A DNA stretch of 64,000 bases from positions 160,841 to 224,840 of the forward strand of contig NZ_NIZW01000014.1 of NCBI RefSeq assembly GCF_002727185.1. The letters run 5' to 3'. The notes below the pieces were generated by a model, which saw nothing but the letters and a program-made list of their open reading frames with translations, did not search any database and was not told the origin of the DNA. This stretch comes from Rhodopirellula bahusiensis. GTDB lineage: Bacteria > Planctomycetota > Planctomycetia > Pirellulales > Pirellulaceae. This document shows, piece by piece, positions 35,635 through 44,171 of the stretch. Within the stretch, counting starts at the first letter, position 1, and each line of letters begins with the position of its first letter. A program made the position numbers and the translations under genes.

Positions 35635-37173
35635 ATGCAGAACGGAACGAGCAACTTGAAAGATCACCTTCCTGGCTATCGACGTCTTTCGCGATTGCCA
35701 AAGCAGTTCTTGTCAATCAGTCCGTTTGACGGGGATTGCATGCCGTCACGCGTGCGTTTGTTTGATCCGAGATCGGGCCGGCCCACCCAGCCGTTTCCGC
35801 ACCGCTGGAATTTCGAAGATCCAGTTCGAATTCTCGAAACGTACTTTTGGAAAGCTGACGACGAACAAGGTCCGGGCCGCCACAATCGGTACCTCGATGT
35901 TCCCGGGTTTGCACCTGTTTTGGTGACTCGTGATCCGGGCATGATCCGAGCCATCGCGACGGCGACTGGAGACCGAGAGGGGCAATTCGATCGAGACACG
36001 CTTCCCTCGGTCGGCATTGCTCGAGCGACCGGCACCGATACGTTGCTATACGCCAACGGAGCGGAGTGGAAAAAACAGCGGAAAATCGCGGCCTGTCCAT
36101 TCGGCAAAACGACCTTGTTTCAACCGGAACAGTTTTGCGAGTTCGCCGACACCTTTCGAGAAACGGTTCGCGGACGGATCGATGTGCTGCGACAGCATCT
36201 AGCGGCCAGTGGTCAAGAGACCGTGGACATTCCGTTGGAACCCGAGGTCAAGGTGGTGATGCTGGAAATGCTGACCAACAACTTTTTTGGTGCCGAAATC
36301 AGCTATGAAGAGCTGCGTGAAAAGTATGTTCCTGCTTTGGAGCGTGTGATCGACCATATTGTCTCAGACACGGTGAAGAACCGACTCGGGGTTCCATGGC
36401 GGAAGTTTCCGAGCTTGAGCGATCGGATTGTTCGAGCGAAAGCAGATGATGCCACGTTCGAGGAATTGACGCAGAGAATTTTGGCTCCACGCGGCGAGAA
36501 GAAAGCTTTGTGGAAGCAATTCAAGTCAGATGCACCCGATGCGAAGTTGATCAGCAACCTCAAGGTCTTCTTGGCGGGTGCTTTGGAGGCGACGACGTCC
36601 TACGCGACTTGGGCGATCTCTCATTTGGCGCGTCATCCCGACGCGCAAGAGAAAGTCTTCGAAGAAGTGAAGGACATCGATGTTTACACACCGGAGATCT
36701 TGGCGGGGGCGAAATACCTGCGAGCGGTGCTGGACGAGACATTGCGGTTGACACCTTCGTTGTACTTTTTGCCGCGACGAGCCACCGCCGATACCTGGGT
36801 GAAGTCGGCCGACGGTCGGAAAATGTTCATTCCCTGGGGCACCCATTTGTTACTGGACGTGTGGCATGCCAATCGTCATGAGGACCACTGGGGCGTGGAG
36901 GTGTCCGGCTATCCGGCGAACGTGTTTGAACCCGATCGCTGGCGAATTCTTGCCGAGTCGGGTCGGGCAACAAAGGACACGCTGCACTTCGGGTTCGGGC
37001 ACGGACCGAGAGTTTGTCCTGGCAAACACCTCGGCGAACTCGAGGTGGGATTGACTGTCGGGGCGCTCGTGAAAACGTTCCGTTTCTGGGCCGACGCAGA
37101 AGAAAATCCAGCTCGTGCGGGCGTCTCCACCAAACCCGCCGATGGGACTCGTGTAAGTATGTCACTCCGCTGA
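35635..37173 (+). CDS. Cytochrome P450
   Basis: The 512-residue soluble P450 shows the I-helix region VFLAGALEATTSYATW, the K-helix ExxR (ETLR) and a PERF-like FEPDRW. The heme-binding loop FGFGHGPRVCPGKHLGELE has the thiolate Cys near residue 461. The usual acidic residue of the I-helix oxygen-activation motif (A/G-Gx-D/E-T) appears as Glu in GALEATT. A GGAAGC stretch precedes the ATG. No redox partner gene is adjacent. Substrate unknown. Confidence 0.9.
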   Translation: MQNGTSNLKDHLPGYRRLSRLPKQFLSISPFDGDCMPSRVRLFDPRSGRPTQPFPHRWNFEDPVRILETYFWKADDEQGPGRHNRYLDVPGFAPVLVTRDPGMIRAIATATGDREGQFDRDTLPSVGIARATGTDTLLYANGAEWKKQRKIAACPFGKTTLFQPEQFCEFADTFRETVRGRIDVLRQHLAASGQETVDIPLEPEVKVVMLEMLTNNFFGAEISYEELREKYVPALERVIDHIVSDTVKNRLGVPWRKFPSLSDRIVRAKADDATFEELTQRILAPRGEKKALWKQFKSDAPDAKLISNLKVFLAGALEATTSYATWAISHLARHPDAQEKVFEEVKDIDVYTPEILAGAKYLRAVLDETLRLTPSLYFLPRRATADTWVKSADGRKMFIPWGTHLLLDVWHANRHEDHWGVEVSGYPANVFEPDRWRILAESGRATKDTLHFGFGHGPRVCPGKHLGELEVGLTVGALVKTFRFWADAEENPARAGVSTKPADGTRVSMSLR

Positions 37174-37234
37174 TGCAGTCTCGGGAAGTTCCAATGTCCT
37201 GTTCTGGCATCTTCAGTGAGGTCGGACGGGAGGC

Positions 37235-38263
37235 TCAGTAGCTGTTGGAATCGAGTTTGGTCTTGCCTCGGAAAATCCAGTAGATGATCACGGTGTAGCT
37301 GAGCACGCAGGGCATGCCAATGACAGCGATGATGAGCATCGTTTGCAACGTTCCTCGGCTGCTGCGAGCGTTTTCGAGAGTGACGCTGTAAGCCGGATCG
37401 AGGGTGGACAGCATGAAGTTGGGAAAGATCGCGACGCTGAAGAGGGTTGCGAAAGCTGCGATCACCATGGAAGACGTGAAGAACGCGTAGCCAGGTTTTC
37501 CGAGGTGCATCGCCCGTGGAATGTTGAGCACGGCCAGGGCGTTCAGCACGGGGACAATCCAAAGAATTGGATAATTGGCGATGTTCTCCGTCGCGTGTGG
37601 AACGTGCAGGAAGGTTGCGAAGCTGACGACGACGTACAAGCCAGCAAACAGATAGAACAGTTTTGTGATGAAGCGGCGGGCTCGAGCCTGCAGTTCATGT
37701 TCTGTTTTCAGATACAGGTAAATCGCTCCATGCAGCGCGAACAGCGACGCCGTCAAACAGCCAACCAACAGCGGGTACCAATAGACTTGGCTGAGAAGGT
37801 TGCCTTCGTACAGATACTTGGGTCCAAGTTCCATTCCCGCCATCACGTTGCCTCCGGCCACGCCAAGCAGGAACGCTGCGGTGAACGATGACAGAAAGAA
37901 CCCGATGTCCCAAAACTTTCGCCAGGCGGGGGTGTGAACTTTGGAGCGGAATTCCAGACTGACGGCTCGGCCAATCAAACAGGTCAGTAGAAGAAAGAAC
38001 GCGGTGTAGAAACTGCTGAACACGGTTGCGTAGGCAACCGGGAATGCCGCAAACAAAGCACCGCCGAACGTGACCAACCAAACTTCGTTGCCGTCCCACA
38101 ACGGACCGATCGAGTTCATCACCAAGCGACGTTCACGGTCGTCTTTCGCGATGAAAGGATGCAAAATACCGACGCCAAGATCAAAGCCGTCCAGGATCGC
38201 ATACCCAGTCAACAGCACGCCGAGCAATACGAACCAGATGAAGGTGAGCAGTTCGTAGTTCAT
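37235..38263 (-). CDS. cydB: Cytochrome bd ubiquinol oxidase subunit II
   Basis: The 342-residue membrane protein has the CydB features LLGVLLTGYAILDGFDLGVGIL, MNSIGPLWDGNEVWLV and FAAFPVAYATVFSSFY. It pairs with CydA to reduce oxygen to water with quinol. Its ATG overlaps the cydA stop by 4 bases. It is last in the operon that starts with the rhodanese gene at 43075. No CydX frame was identified, and the 61 bases to the P450 gene are too short for one. Confidence 0.95.
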   Translation of the reverse strand: MNYELLTFIWFVLLGVLLTGYAILDGFDLGVGILHPFIAKDDRERRLVMNSIGPLWDGNEVWLVTFGGALFAAFPVAYATVFSSFYTAFFLLLTCLIGRAVSLEFRSKVHTPAWRKFWDIGFFLSSFTAAFLLGVAGGNVMAGMELGPKYLYEGNLLSQVYWYPLLVGCLTASLFALHGAIYLYLKTEHELQARARRFITKLFYLFAGLYVVVSFATFLHVPHATENIANYPILWIVPVLNALAVLNIPRAMHLGKPGYAFFTSSMVIAAFATLFSVAIFPNFMLSTLDPAYSVTLENARSSRGTLQTMLIIAVIGMPCVLSYTVIIYWIFRGKTKLDSNSY

Positions 38264-39735
38264 CGCACACCTTCTTCCAACATGTCGCCGCCGTGAGATT
38301 TACCGCTCTGCCCAAATTTCTCAGACATCGAGTCGGCTTTGAGTTTTCGTTTGTATTCGGTGAGTTCTTCACCGCTTTCGGGGCCGTGCTGGATCTTGTT
38401 GTTGAGGACAAACACCCAAACTGCGAACAGCAGCGAATAGATGATGCCGAACAAGATGATTGAGCTGAGCACTTGCTGGGCGGTCACTGATTCACTCAGG
38501 CCGTCCGCCGTCTTCAGCCCCATCATTTCCACGCCATCTTGAACTGATGGGTAAACGATCCAAGGTTGCCTGCCAACTTCCGCGGTAATCCATCCGGCCT
38601 GATTGGCCGTCATCGCCGCGAGTGGCATGAAGACGACCGCCCAAAGCAACCAGCGTTTTTGTTCATAGGTTTTTCGATACCAAGACCAACACGCCAGCCC
38701 CGCGATTCCGATCATCATCGTGCCAAGCCCAACCATCAGATGAAATGTTTGGAACGGCAGCCAGACGGGTGGACGCTCGTCTTCCGGAATCTGATCCATC
38801 CCCGGAACGGGCACGGTTGGGTCGTTGTAGACCATCAAACTCAGTAGGTAAGGCAGCTTGATACTGAAGTGAATGGTTTCGTTTTCGGTGTCAGGCCAAC
38901 CAAAGAGGGTCAGGCCAGTGGGTTCGTCACTGGTGTGAAAGTGAGCTTCCATCGCGGCGAGCTTTGCGGGCTGGGTTTCCACCAGTTTCTGTGCTGAGTC
39001 ATGACCCGTTACGGCAGCCAAGACAGTGAAGAGCAAAGCGGAAGGCAACGCGATCGACAAGCATCGACGTGCGACCTCATGATGTCGATTCTTCAACAAA
39101 TAGTAGGAGCAAACCGAGGCCACAAAGAAGGCTCCCAGAACAAGGGCACCGATCAGCGTATGCGTCAATCGATCAACCGACGAGGGATTGAGAACCATGC
39201 CCCAGAAACTGGTCACTTCAGCTCGCGGCGTCATTTCGCCTTGGACGTCCTGCCAGACAATGTGATAGCCAGCGGGAGTTTGTTGCCAACTGTTTGCAAC
39301 AACGATCCATACCGCACTGAACATCGAACCTAGGAACACCATCAGTGTGCTGAACAGGTGCATTTTGGGGCCGACTCGATCCCAGCCGAACACCAACACT
39401 GCCAAGAATCCGCTTTCCAGAAAGAATGCGAAGATGCCTTCCGCTGCCAAAGCCGATCCGAACACATCGCCTACGAATCGTGAGTAGGCGGCCCAGTTCG
39501 TCCCGAACTCGAACTCCATCACAATTCCGGTCGCCACCCCCATCGCAAAATTGACCGCGAAGACGCGGGTCCAAAACCTAGCGGCTGCTTCCCAAGCAGG
39601 GTTGCGAGTTCGATAGTAGGACAGTTCGCAAAGGAACAACTGCAGACCAAGTCCGATCGACAACGGCGGGAACAAGTAGTGGAACATAATTGTCCCAGCA
39701 AACTGCAACCGGCTCAGTATCTCGACATCCATCAT
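38260..39735 (-). CDS. cydA: Cytochrome bd ubiquinol oxidase subunit I
   Basis: The 491-residue subunit has nine membrane helices. The heme-ligand His lies near the N-terminus (MFHYLFPPLSIGLGL). A quinol loop of moderate length is present, as is the conserved GWITAEVGRQPW motif. It overlaps the TsdA-like cytochrome gene by 4 bases. That arrangement suggests electrons from sulfur-compound oxidation may reach oxygen through this oxidase, either via quinones or a c-type cytochrome. Confidence 0.95.
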   Translation of the reverse strand: MMDVEILSRLQFAGTIMFHYLFPPLSIGLGLQLFLCELSYYRTRNPAWEAAARFWTRVFAVNFAMGVATGIVMEFEFGTNWAAYSRFVGDVFGSALAAEGIFAFFLESGFLAVLVFGWDRVGPKMHLFSTLMVFLGSMFSAVWIVVANSWQQTPAGYHIVWQDVQGEMTPRAEVTSFWGMVLNPSSVDRLTHTLIGALVLGAFFVASVCSYYLLKNRHHEVARRCLSIALPSALLFTVLAAVTGHDSAQKLVETQPAKLAAMEAHFHTSDEPTGLTLFGWPDTENETIHFSIKLPYLLSLMVYNDPTVPVPGMDQIPEDERPPVWLPFQTFHLMVGLGTMMIGIAGLACWSWYRKTYEQKRWLLWAVVFMPLAAMTANQAGWITAEVGRQPWIVYPSVQDGVEMMGLKTADGLSESVTAQQVLSSIILFGIIYSLLFAVWVFVLNNKIQHGPESGEELTEYKRKLKADSMSEKFGQSGKSHGGDMLEEGVR

Positions 39736-40517
39736 GGGTTTGGCTTTGCCACAAACTTGGGACGGGTATGTGAATTGACGTAGGCAGCAATGTCGAACGC
39801 TTCCTGGTCGGAAAGGTCCGTGTCATCAAGCGGCATGGCGACTTTCAACCATGACGCCATCTTGGGCACACCCGCCAGACCCGCGCCATCGTTGAAGGAC
39901 AGGTCGCCCCAAACCGGTGGGCCGTCATCGGTTCCGATACCATCGTTGGCATGGCACGAAGAACAGCGTTCTTGATAGAGCAGCTCACCACGTTTGACGC
40001 TCGGTGCAGCGGGAGGCGACTGCAGAATCGCCATGTGCTTCGGACCCAGTGGCTTGGCGGGATTCATCCTCAGCGGTGTGCCCTGCGACAACCAAGTGAT
40101 GTAGGCGGCGATGGCCACAGGGACTTTCGAACCATTCGTGGGACGCGTGCCATTTTGGCTGCGGATGAAGCAGTTCAAAATGCGATCTTCCAGGGTGATC
40201 ACGCTATGTTCTCGCGGCGAGTAAGCCGGGTAAGCTGCAGCAACGCCAATGAACGATCCTGCCTTCTCATGACGACCAGCGTCCAAGTGGCAAGACGTGC
40301 ACTTCAATGAATTGCCAACAAACGGCTTCGTCAATGGATGCTCGTTCGTCTCGTTGACCAATGTCTCACCCAACCGTACGACGTCACCGAGTGCACCAGG
40401 GGGATAGGTTTGTTGAGCAAACGCGGTTTCAACGGCAAGCGGTTGTCCGGCAAGCGTTGTGAACAGAAAAATACCGATGCAGCGAATGGCAAAGCGACCA
40501 GCGGCCGTCCGGTTCAT
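39732..40517 (-). CDS. TsdA-like dihaem cytochrome c (thiosulfate dehydrogenase family)
   Basis: The ATG at 40517 (MNRTAAGRF) starts a signal peptide and is preferred over the ATG at 40553. The 261-residue product has two CXXCH heme sites, Cys73-His77 and Cys185-His189. The TsdA signature block ITLEDRILNCFIRSQNG contains Cys116, at the place of the unusual Cys heme ligand of TsdA. TsdA joins two thiosulfates to tetrathionate or does the reverse. It is tightly linked to cydA (4-base overlap). Confidence 0.82.
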   Translation of the reverse strand: MNRTAAGRFAIRCIGIFLFTTLAGQPLAVETAFAQQTYPPGALGDVVRLGETLVNETNEHPLTKPFVGNSLKCTSCHLDAGRHEKAGSFIGVAAAYPAYSPREHSVITLEDRILNCFIRSQNGTRPTNGSKVPVAIAAYITWLSQGTPLRMNPAKPLGPKHMAILQSPPAAPSVKRGELLYQERCSSCHANDGIGTDDGPPVWGDLSFNDGAGLAGVPKMASWLKVAMPLDDTDLSDQEAFDIAAYVNSHTRPKFVAKPNP

Positions 40518-40620
40518 TGTGTCGCCCAAATCGATTTTGAGTGCGTCGATCATTGAGTTGACTTTGGTGAGGAAGCAGGCATTTCGAGATCAGGTTTGCC
40601 ACTGATCGATCGTTACTTGC

Positions 40621-41361
40621 TCAATGGCCACCGGGCTTCTTGAACCGCAGCAAGTAGTTTTCCTCGAAGGACTCAATCTCGACTTCGTCCGTGAACTGAA
40701 ATCCCGATGCGATGACCTCGTTTTGGAAAACGTCTTTGCCCGCGCGAACATGGCCGAGCAAGAATTCACGAGTCACACCGGGAATGCGTTCAAAGTCAAT
40801 CAGGATCAGTCGACCACCGGGTTTGAGAGCACGGTAAATCGATGCGAGCGACTGTTGTGGGCTTTCGAAGTGGTGATAGGTGTCACAGATGAAAACCATG
40901 TCAACCGACTCAGGCGGCAAGCGAATGGAAACATCTGTTCCTAAAACAGTCGTGAGATTTTCAATGCCGTCCGCAGTTGCTCTGGCTGCGATGTGTTGCA
41001 AGAAATTAGGAGCGATGTCCACGCTGTAGACCCAGCCGTCCCAGCCGGTCTTCTTCGCAAACAGGCGGCTATAAAAACCGGTGCCGGCTCCCACGTCGGC
41101 GATGCGTTCGCCAGGTTGGATTGCGCAGGCTTTGAGGACTTCTTCACGAGCCCCAAACACCTCGCGGCTTTCCACTTCGAAGCGTTCCAGCCATTCATCG
41201 ACATTCAACTTGGGATCTTTGAATTTGTCATTGATGCCATCCGGCACCTGAGGCTTTGTCGGTTCAGCCAGCTGCGGTTCCTGGGCACAGCCGTTCTCGT
41301 TCATCGAGATAGCAGCAGCGATCACGATCGCAAGCAAGAGAAGTGGTTTCCGTTTGGTCAT
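40621..41361 (-). CDS. Exported SAM-dependent methyltransferase-like protein
   Basis: The 246-residue protein has an N-terminal hydrophobic leader (LLLLAIVIAAAISMNENGC) that looks like a signal or lipoprotein peptide. A class I methyltransferase fold follows, with motif I IADVGAGTGFYSRLFA, CDTYHHFESPQQSL and LKPGGRLILIDFE. S-adenosylmethionine is not expected outside the cytoplasm, so either the leader is a membrane anchor facing inwards or the domain is used differently. The start overlaps the upstream flavoprotein stop by 4 bases. Confidence 0.78.
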   Translation of the reverse strand: MTKRKPLLLLAIVIAAAISMNENGCAQEPQLAEPTKPQVPDGINDKFKDPKLNVDEWLERFEVESREVFGAREEVLKACAIQPGERIADVGAGTGFYSRLFAKKTGWDGWVYSVDIAPNFLQHIAARATADGIENLTTVLGTDVSIRLPPESVDMVFICDTYHHFESPQQSLASIYRALKPGGRLILIDFERIPGVTREFLLGHVRAGKDVFQNEVIASGFQFTDEVEIESFEENYLLRFKKPGGH

Positions 41362-42533
41362 TGAATGGCCTCGTAGTCAGTTTGGAACTCAGAAACGAAT
41401 CGTTTGTCGATCCATGTTTTCAGCCGCCAGCACCATCTGGCATGAAATGAGAAAGGGCCGTACTCCAGGAAAGCCTTCCCATCTCCGGTGTTCAGTAGTT
41501 TGAGGAAATCGGATTGTGGTCGAAACGTCTCCATCAATCCGCCCGATAAAAACGCCTTGAGGTTGTTCCACAGGATGGGGCTTTGTCGAACGGCGTACAC
41601 ACCGGCTTTGGGGGCGGGTGACTCAAGGACCGTCCCCGAATCGCCAGCCGCGAAAATTCGTGCGTCCGTGAGGGATTGCAGCGTGGGTGAAGTGGCGATG
41701 AAACCACGGTCGTCCGTCTGCAACCCCAGTTTGCTGAGCACTTCAGGGGCCGATGCACCCGTCGCCCAAATCACGATGTCAGCTTCATGGCGTTGGCCCG
41801 ATTCTGTTTCGACAAAATGGTTGCCGACCACCGTCACTCGTTGCCCGGTCGTCACAAGAATACCCCGTGAACGAAGTATCTGTTCGATGCGACGGACGCT
41901 CTGCGACTTCATGCCATCGGCCACATTGTCGCTGCTGGTGATGATCTCGATGGAGAACTCACGAGGTTGATCCTGCTTTGCAAGTTGTTGCTGCAGACAC
42001 AAAGCAATCTCGACACTGGCAACGCCTCCGCCGACGATCACGGCTCGGATGACAGGAGGCTTATCAATCGAGCCTTGGGCAGCAGCCGGTTTGGCTGAAT
42101 CCATGACGCGATCCATTCGTTTCTCAAGCCGAGCGAGAAATGTCTGCATCGGTTTGATTGGTACGAGCGATCCAGAGTTCGCATGTGTTTGCCAGCCCGC
42201 TGGCATGGAGCCGACACCGATCGACAGAGCATCAAACGCGAGGTCGTCATGGTCTTGGAACTTCACCGTTCCAGTTTCTAGATCGAGCCCGTTCGTATCC
42301 GCCAGAATCAGTTTTGCACCAGCACGGTTACACAATGCCGACAGTTCGATTCGCATTTCGTCATCGTGAAATTGTCCGCCGAGGGTTCCTGGCAGCATCC
42401 CCGAATAGGTTGCGGTCGGGAAATTGCTGATGCATGTCAAGTCGCAACCTTCAATGGGATGTTTTTCCCACTGGTGAATGATGTGTGCATTCGTGTGGCC
42501 GATCCCCAACAGAACGATGCTCTTGTTTGCCAC
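41358..42533 (-). CDS. NDH-2/SelD-N-terminal-like FAD-dependent oxidoreductase
   Basis: The GTG at 42533 shares one base with the stop of the rhodanese gene. The 391-residue flavoprotein has an N-terminal FAD motif of the form VLLGIGHTNAHII, a mid-protein dinucleotide motif VIVGGGVASVEIALCL and a second FAD motif ARIFAAGDSGT. The unusual GIGHTNAH first loop is typical of the oxidoreductase domain fused to selenophosphate synthetases, and of related quinone reductases. In this operon it may feed the quinone pool used by cytochrome bd. Confidence 0.8.
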   Translation of the reverse strand: MANKSIVLLGIGHTNAHIIHQWEKHPIEGCDLTCISNFPTATYSGMLPGTLGGQFHDDEMRIELSALCNRAGAKLILADTNGLDLETGTVKFQDHDDLAFDALSIGVGSMPAGWQTHANSGSLVPIKPMQTFLARLEKRMDRVMDSAKPAAAQGSIDKPPVIRAVIVGGGVASVEIALCLQQQLAKQDQPREFSIEIITSSDNVADGMKSQSVRRIEQILRSRGILVTTGQRVTVVGNHFVETESGQRHEADIVIWATGASAPEVLSKLGLQTDDRGFIATSPTLQSLTDARIFAAGDSGTVLESPAPKAGVYAVRQSPILWNNLKAFLSGGLMETFRPQSDFLKLLNTGDGKAFLEYGPFSFHARWCWRLKTWIDKRFVSEFQTDYEAIQ

Positions 42534-43075
42534 TACTCGGTCACCTGTTCGTACTTGTCCGGGATCCGATATCGATCACTGTAGGTATGAACCCGGTTGG
42601 TCGGTCGTCCGTCGAGCGTGACCAACGGAAGGCCAGCATCGACCCACTTGAGGATACTTCCCTTGTAGTTTTGTACCTTCACACCTTTCCTGGTCAATTG
42701 TTTTGCATACGCACCGCTGCGACCGCCGACGGTGCAATAGGCGATCACGAGTTTTCCTTGATAGCGAGCGTCGTCTTTTTCGTACATTGATTTGGTGATG
42801 GCCCCCGGTATGACCGAGACGTTGACCTCCTTTTCTGACCGCACGTCGACCAACACGAAGTTTGGCTTGGGGGCTGGCAACGAGTTTTGTTCTGCTCGAT
42901 CAACCAGCTTCTTCTGCTTGGTAAGCAGCTCATTGAGAGCTTTCGTGTCAATGGTCTCGATTTCCGCGCCACCAGAAAACAGCCCGCCAAACTGGGCGGA
43001 GGCGTGGTTGCATGTAGAGAACATTGCAACCGAAAGAGCAACGGCGACGAGACCGAACTTTTTAGGTGAAGGCAT
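42533..43075 (-). CDS. Secreted rhodanese-like sulfurtransferase
   Basis: The 180-residue protein has a signal peptide (ending near CNHASAQ) and one rhodanese domain (about 70-165). The domain has FVLVDVRSEKEV and the active loop CTVGGRSG. It is first in a packed operon: rhodanese, flavoprotein, methyltransferase, TsdA-like cytochrome, cydA, cydB. Periplasmic sulfane-sulfur transfer fits a thiosulfate/tetrathionate role. No sigma54 or TATCG-type operator was found in the 95 bases upstream. Confidence 0.85.
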   Translation of the reverse strand: MPSPKKFGLVAVALSVAMFSTCNHASAQFGGLFSGGAEIETIDTKALNELLTKQKKLVDRAEQNSLPAPKPNFVLVDVRSEKEVNVSVIPGAITKSMYEKDDARYQGKLVIAYCTVGGRSGAYAKQLTRKGVKVQNYKGSILKWVDAGLPLVTLDGRPTNRVHTYSDRYRIPDKYEQVTE

Positions 43076-43158
43076 ATTTAAACTATAGAAGATGATTGGT
43101 GAATAAAAAGCTGTGGCAGATCATCGCAACCGTGGTTGTCTGGTCGTAGATCGAAAGC

Positions 43159-43789
43159 TCAATGATCGATTTCAGCGGAGGTTTCGTGCTTGCGCTTCAA
43201 TGCGGCCGCGAAGTATGCCATGAAGATGGCTTCGATGTCGTCGCGAACGCCACTGCGGCGAAAATGATCCTCGGCGAGGTAGCAGATCTTTTGGGGGGGC
43301 GCCGCCACACTTCACTGCACCAGCGGGTTGCGTGAACAAGGCGACGCCCTGCTTGAGTTCACGAATGAACTTCCAAGTGCTGGCAACGGTGTCGATCGAA
43401 TAGTTGCTGCAGACTCCATCGGTGCCAACAGATTCCTTGAGTCCTTTGACTTGGTCCCAATTGATCTGAATCCCCGGAGCAACGATCAAGTAGTCATACG
43501 CAATCGTTTCTCCACCCAGCGTCGAGATCTGATTGTCAGTGGGGGCGAATGTCTGGACCCGATCTTTGATCCATTGGACGCCATATGGAATCAAGTCCGC
43601 TTCGTCGCGGCCCGAATCTTCGGGGGAGAACATGCCACCGCCAACCAACGTCCAAAGTGGTTGATAGTAATGCTTCTCGGACGGCTCGATGATGGCGATG
43701 TCAAGCTTTGGATCGGCGTTTCGCAACCGGGCCGCGACCGTGATACCTGCCGTTCCGCCGCCAACGATGACAATTTGATGATGAGTCAT
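43159..43789 (-). pseudogene. sqr: Truncated, frameshifted sulfide:quinone oxidoreductase (SQR)
   Basis: From the ATG at 43789 the frame reads MTHHQIVIVGGGTAGITVAA and continues as a good SQR N-terminal half to VKCGGAPP. A run of seven C residues near 43292-43298 then breaks the frame. With one C removed the text continues QKICYLAEDHFRRSGVRDD, exactly as SQR should. Even so only about 210 codons exist against about 400 in the family: the central half, with the second redox Cys and quinone site, is missing. The unshifted last codons (LHGILRGRIEAQ, ending at 43172) resemble an SQR C-terminus, which suggests an internal deletion. Confidence 0.82.
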
Positions 43790-43800
43790 TTGGGTTGACC

Positions 43801-44140
43801 TCAGGAAGATGGAGTTTGATTGGAGGAGGGAGTCACGTGCTCGCGATCGAGTTCGCCACCAAAGCACTTCGCGAACTGAAGACCGAATGACAGAGCTCGC
43901 TGTGTATTCGGGTCGCGGATTGCGCTGAGCAGACCAAACAGGCCGACACGTTTGGGCAGCGTCGAAAAAGTCCGTTGCGATCGCGATCAGATGTGGGATC
44001 TCACCGACCGTTTGCAATATCTGGTCGAGTGACTCGGCCCTATCCAGCAAGCGGTGAAGGGACTCGGACGTTTGCGGGTCACTCAAACGTTCCGCGAGTG
44101 GAGGTCGTTCTGCCGTGGAGTTCATGAATGGATCAGCCAA
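43801..44140 (-). pseudogene. DUF1641 protein with a frameshift
   Basis: The first 55 codons read as DUF1641 (RLLDRAESLDQILQTVGEIP, LIAIATDFFDAA). The match then jumps by one base to LPKRVGLFGLLSAIRDPNTQ and ALSFGLQFAKCFGGEL, ending at the TGA at 43801. The break lies near 43950-43965. DUF1641 genes accompany SQR in many bacteria. It begins 31 bases after the CstB-like gene and ends 11 bases before the SQR remnant. A sequencing error cannot be excluded. Confidence 0.75.
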
Positions 44141-44171
44141 ACAAGAGGGAACTAAAGAAAGATCAACTCAT

